Assembly (NCBI GenBank): GCA_903893815.1
Contig: CAITNS010000070.1
Location: forward strand, 62,001-126,000
Direction: 5' to 3'
DNA: 64,000 nucleotides
DNA from: an uncultured Bacteroidota bacterium
Lineage (GTDB): Bacteria; Bacteroidota; Bacteroidia; B-17B0; Aurantibacillaceae
Shown here: positions 63,421 through 64,000 of the stretch, piece after piece
Layout of the letters: each line of letters starts with the position of its first letter
Position numbering within the stretch: the stretch's first letter is position 1
Translations under genes and position numbers: made by a program
The notes under the pieces: model-generated
Database searches by the model: none
What the model saw: only the letters and a program-made list of their open reading frames with translations
Told to the model about the DNA's origin: nothing

Positions 63421-64000
63421 TTACTTAGGTTTATAAATCGCTTTTTGCTTGTTTGGCTCAGGTTTTTTAGCATCGTCATTTCTATCTTTATCTTTTCGGA
63501 TATCAATAGCGGGTTCGTATACCCATGTTCCTTTTTTCATGGATAAAGCGTCAAAGCTACCATCTGGTCCGTAATACTGATGTTGACCTTCTAATGTGGG
63601 ATCCAGCGTATTGGGGGCCAAATGACTAAAAATAATTTGTTTTCTACTAGAGTTATACTTTAATGACATGGCTACTTCTCCAGCATATTCAAACATGATA
63701 CGTTTGGCAAATTTACCAGGAAATTTAAATACATCTTTTCCAAACATAGGTGTACCATCTGGCTTGAAATATAAAATATCAATAAACTTACGTTGCGTTA
63801 ATTTATCATTGCCATCCCAACCAAATAAAGTATAAAAATCATCGTCTGATTTTATGACATCGTAATACAACATCCCAAACCATTTACTTGGATCGGATAC
63901 ATAATTTTCGGGAGTTTTAACGGATGCTGATTTATCCAATAATGGAAAATATTCGTACTGGGAAGTTGTTTCTTTTTTAAACATCCCTTTTTTAATGGTT
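63421..64000 (-). CDS. Conserved Bacteroidota protein, 5' end beyond window
   Basis: The frame is open on the minus strand from its stop at 63421 to the right window edge and shows TIKKGMFKKET before the internal Met at 63984, so the true start is probably outside. The visible ~193 residues include FYTLFGWDGNDKLTQRKFID and ILYFKPDGTPMFGKDVFKFP and GQHQYYGPDGSFDALSMKKG, a pattern I associate with an unnamed Bacteroidota family. No catalytic motif is visible. The C-terminal 25 residues are Lys/Asp-rich. It probably heads a unit with the OmpA-PD40 gene, 79 bp downstream. Confidence 0.78.
   Translation of the reverse strand, partial: TIKKGMFKKETTSQYEYFPLLDKSASVKTPENYVSDPSKWFGMLYYDVIKSDDDFYTLFGWDGNDKLTQRKFIDILYFKPDGTPMFGKDVFKFPGKFAKRIMFEYAGEVAMSLKYNSSRKQIIFSHLAPNTLDPTLEGQHQYYGPDGSFDALSMKKGTWVYEPAIDIRKDKDRNDDAKKPEPNKQKAIYKPK

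Overview
The window is an AT-rich chromosomal segment from a member of the Bacteroidota, probably a Flavobacteriales-like or related free-living lineage. The evidence is the protein set: a C-terminal gliding-motility/type IX secretion sorting domain on a 2,089-residue surface protein, OmpA proteins fused to PD40 and carboxypeptidase-regulatory domains, 'two-component regulator propeller' repeats joined to a SpoIIE phosphatase, a split 5'-nucleotidase, and several families seen mainly in this phylum (DUF4173, DUF4476, DUF2279, BT_3928-type DoxX). A few promoters match the Bacteroidota pattern (TTG, 19 bp, TAnnTTTG). I saw no rRNA, tRNA, CRISPR array, transposase, phage gene or recognised defence system. 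Most of it is core chromosome; the less ordinary parts are the large surface proteins, one unnamed membrane operon and the intergenic repeats.

Layout. 1-7 kb: a truncated surface protein (minus strand), a DoxX-type membrane protein, a methyltransferase, a leucine-rich-repeat protein, an acyl-CoA thioesterase, and a 5'-nucleotidase split into two overlapping genes. 7-13 kb: dnaA with a strong terminator, a PrsW-like membrane protease and clpB. 13-20 kb: a YdcF-type protein and a 2,079-residue alpha-2-macroglobulin with an intact CxEQ thioester. 20-28 kb: a minus-strand run with a SirB1-type protein, a nucleoside phosphorylase, diacylglycerol kinase and an uncharacterised membrane-protein cluster headed by a small winged-helix regulator and containing a Coq4-like protein. 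28-32 kb: ruvX, a saccharopine dehydrogenase-like gene, a DUF4476 protein, a DUF423 protein and an EamA transporter. 32-39 kb: the giant repeat-built adhesin. 39-47 kb: a fatty acid hydroxylase/sterol desaturase family protein, a BrkB-type protein, DUF2279, a metallo-beta-lactamase fold hydrolase, an SRPBCC protein, yebC, recJ and an outer-membrane barrel gene that is frameshifted near its 3' end. 47-56 kb (minus strand): a 1,196-residue propeller-SpoIIE signalling protein, dtd, dsbD plus a free-standing copy of its N-terminal domain, and sppA. 56-64 kb: folK, deoxynucleoside kinase, an OmpA protein, a pseudouridine synthase and a small lipoprotein, facing an outer-membrane barrel/OmpA-PD40 pair and a truncated conserved gene.

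The intergenic DNA holds the least explained structure. Two long, GC-richer, nested palindromes (20.1 and 54.4 kb) share a core of about 68 bp in opposite orientation. At least six shorter imperfect palindromes reuse a small vocabulary (CGCAGATT, GCGGATT, CGCAAAG, CATAG), and one of these forms the last codons of a membrane-protein gene. A separate REP-like inverted repeat lies after ruvX. These elements, the frameshifted barrel gene, the triplet super-repeat of the adhesin and the regulator-led membrane operon are the observations most worth following.
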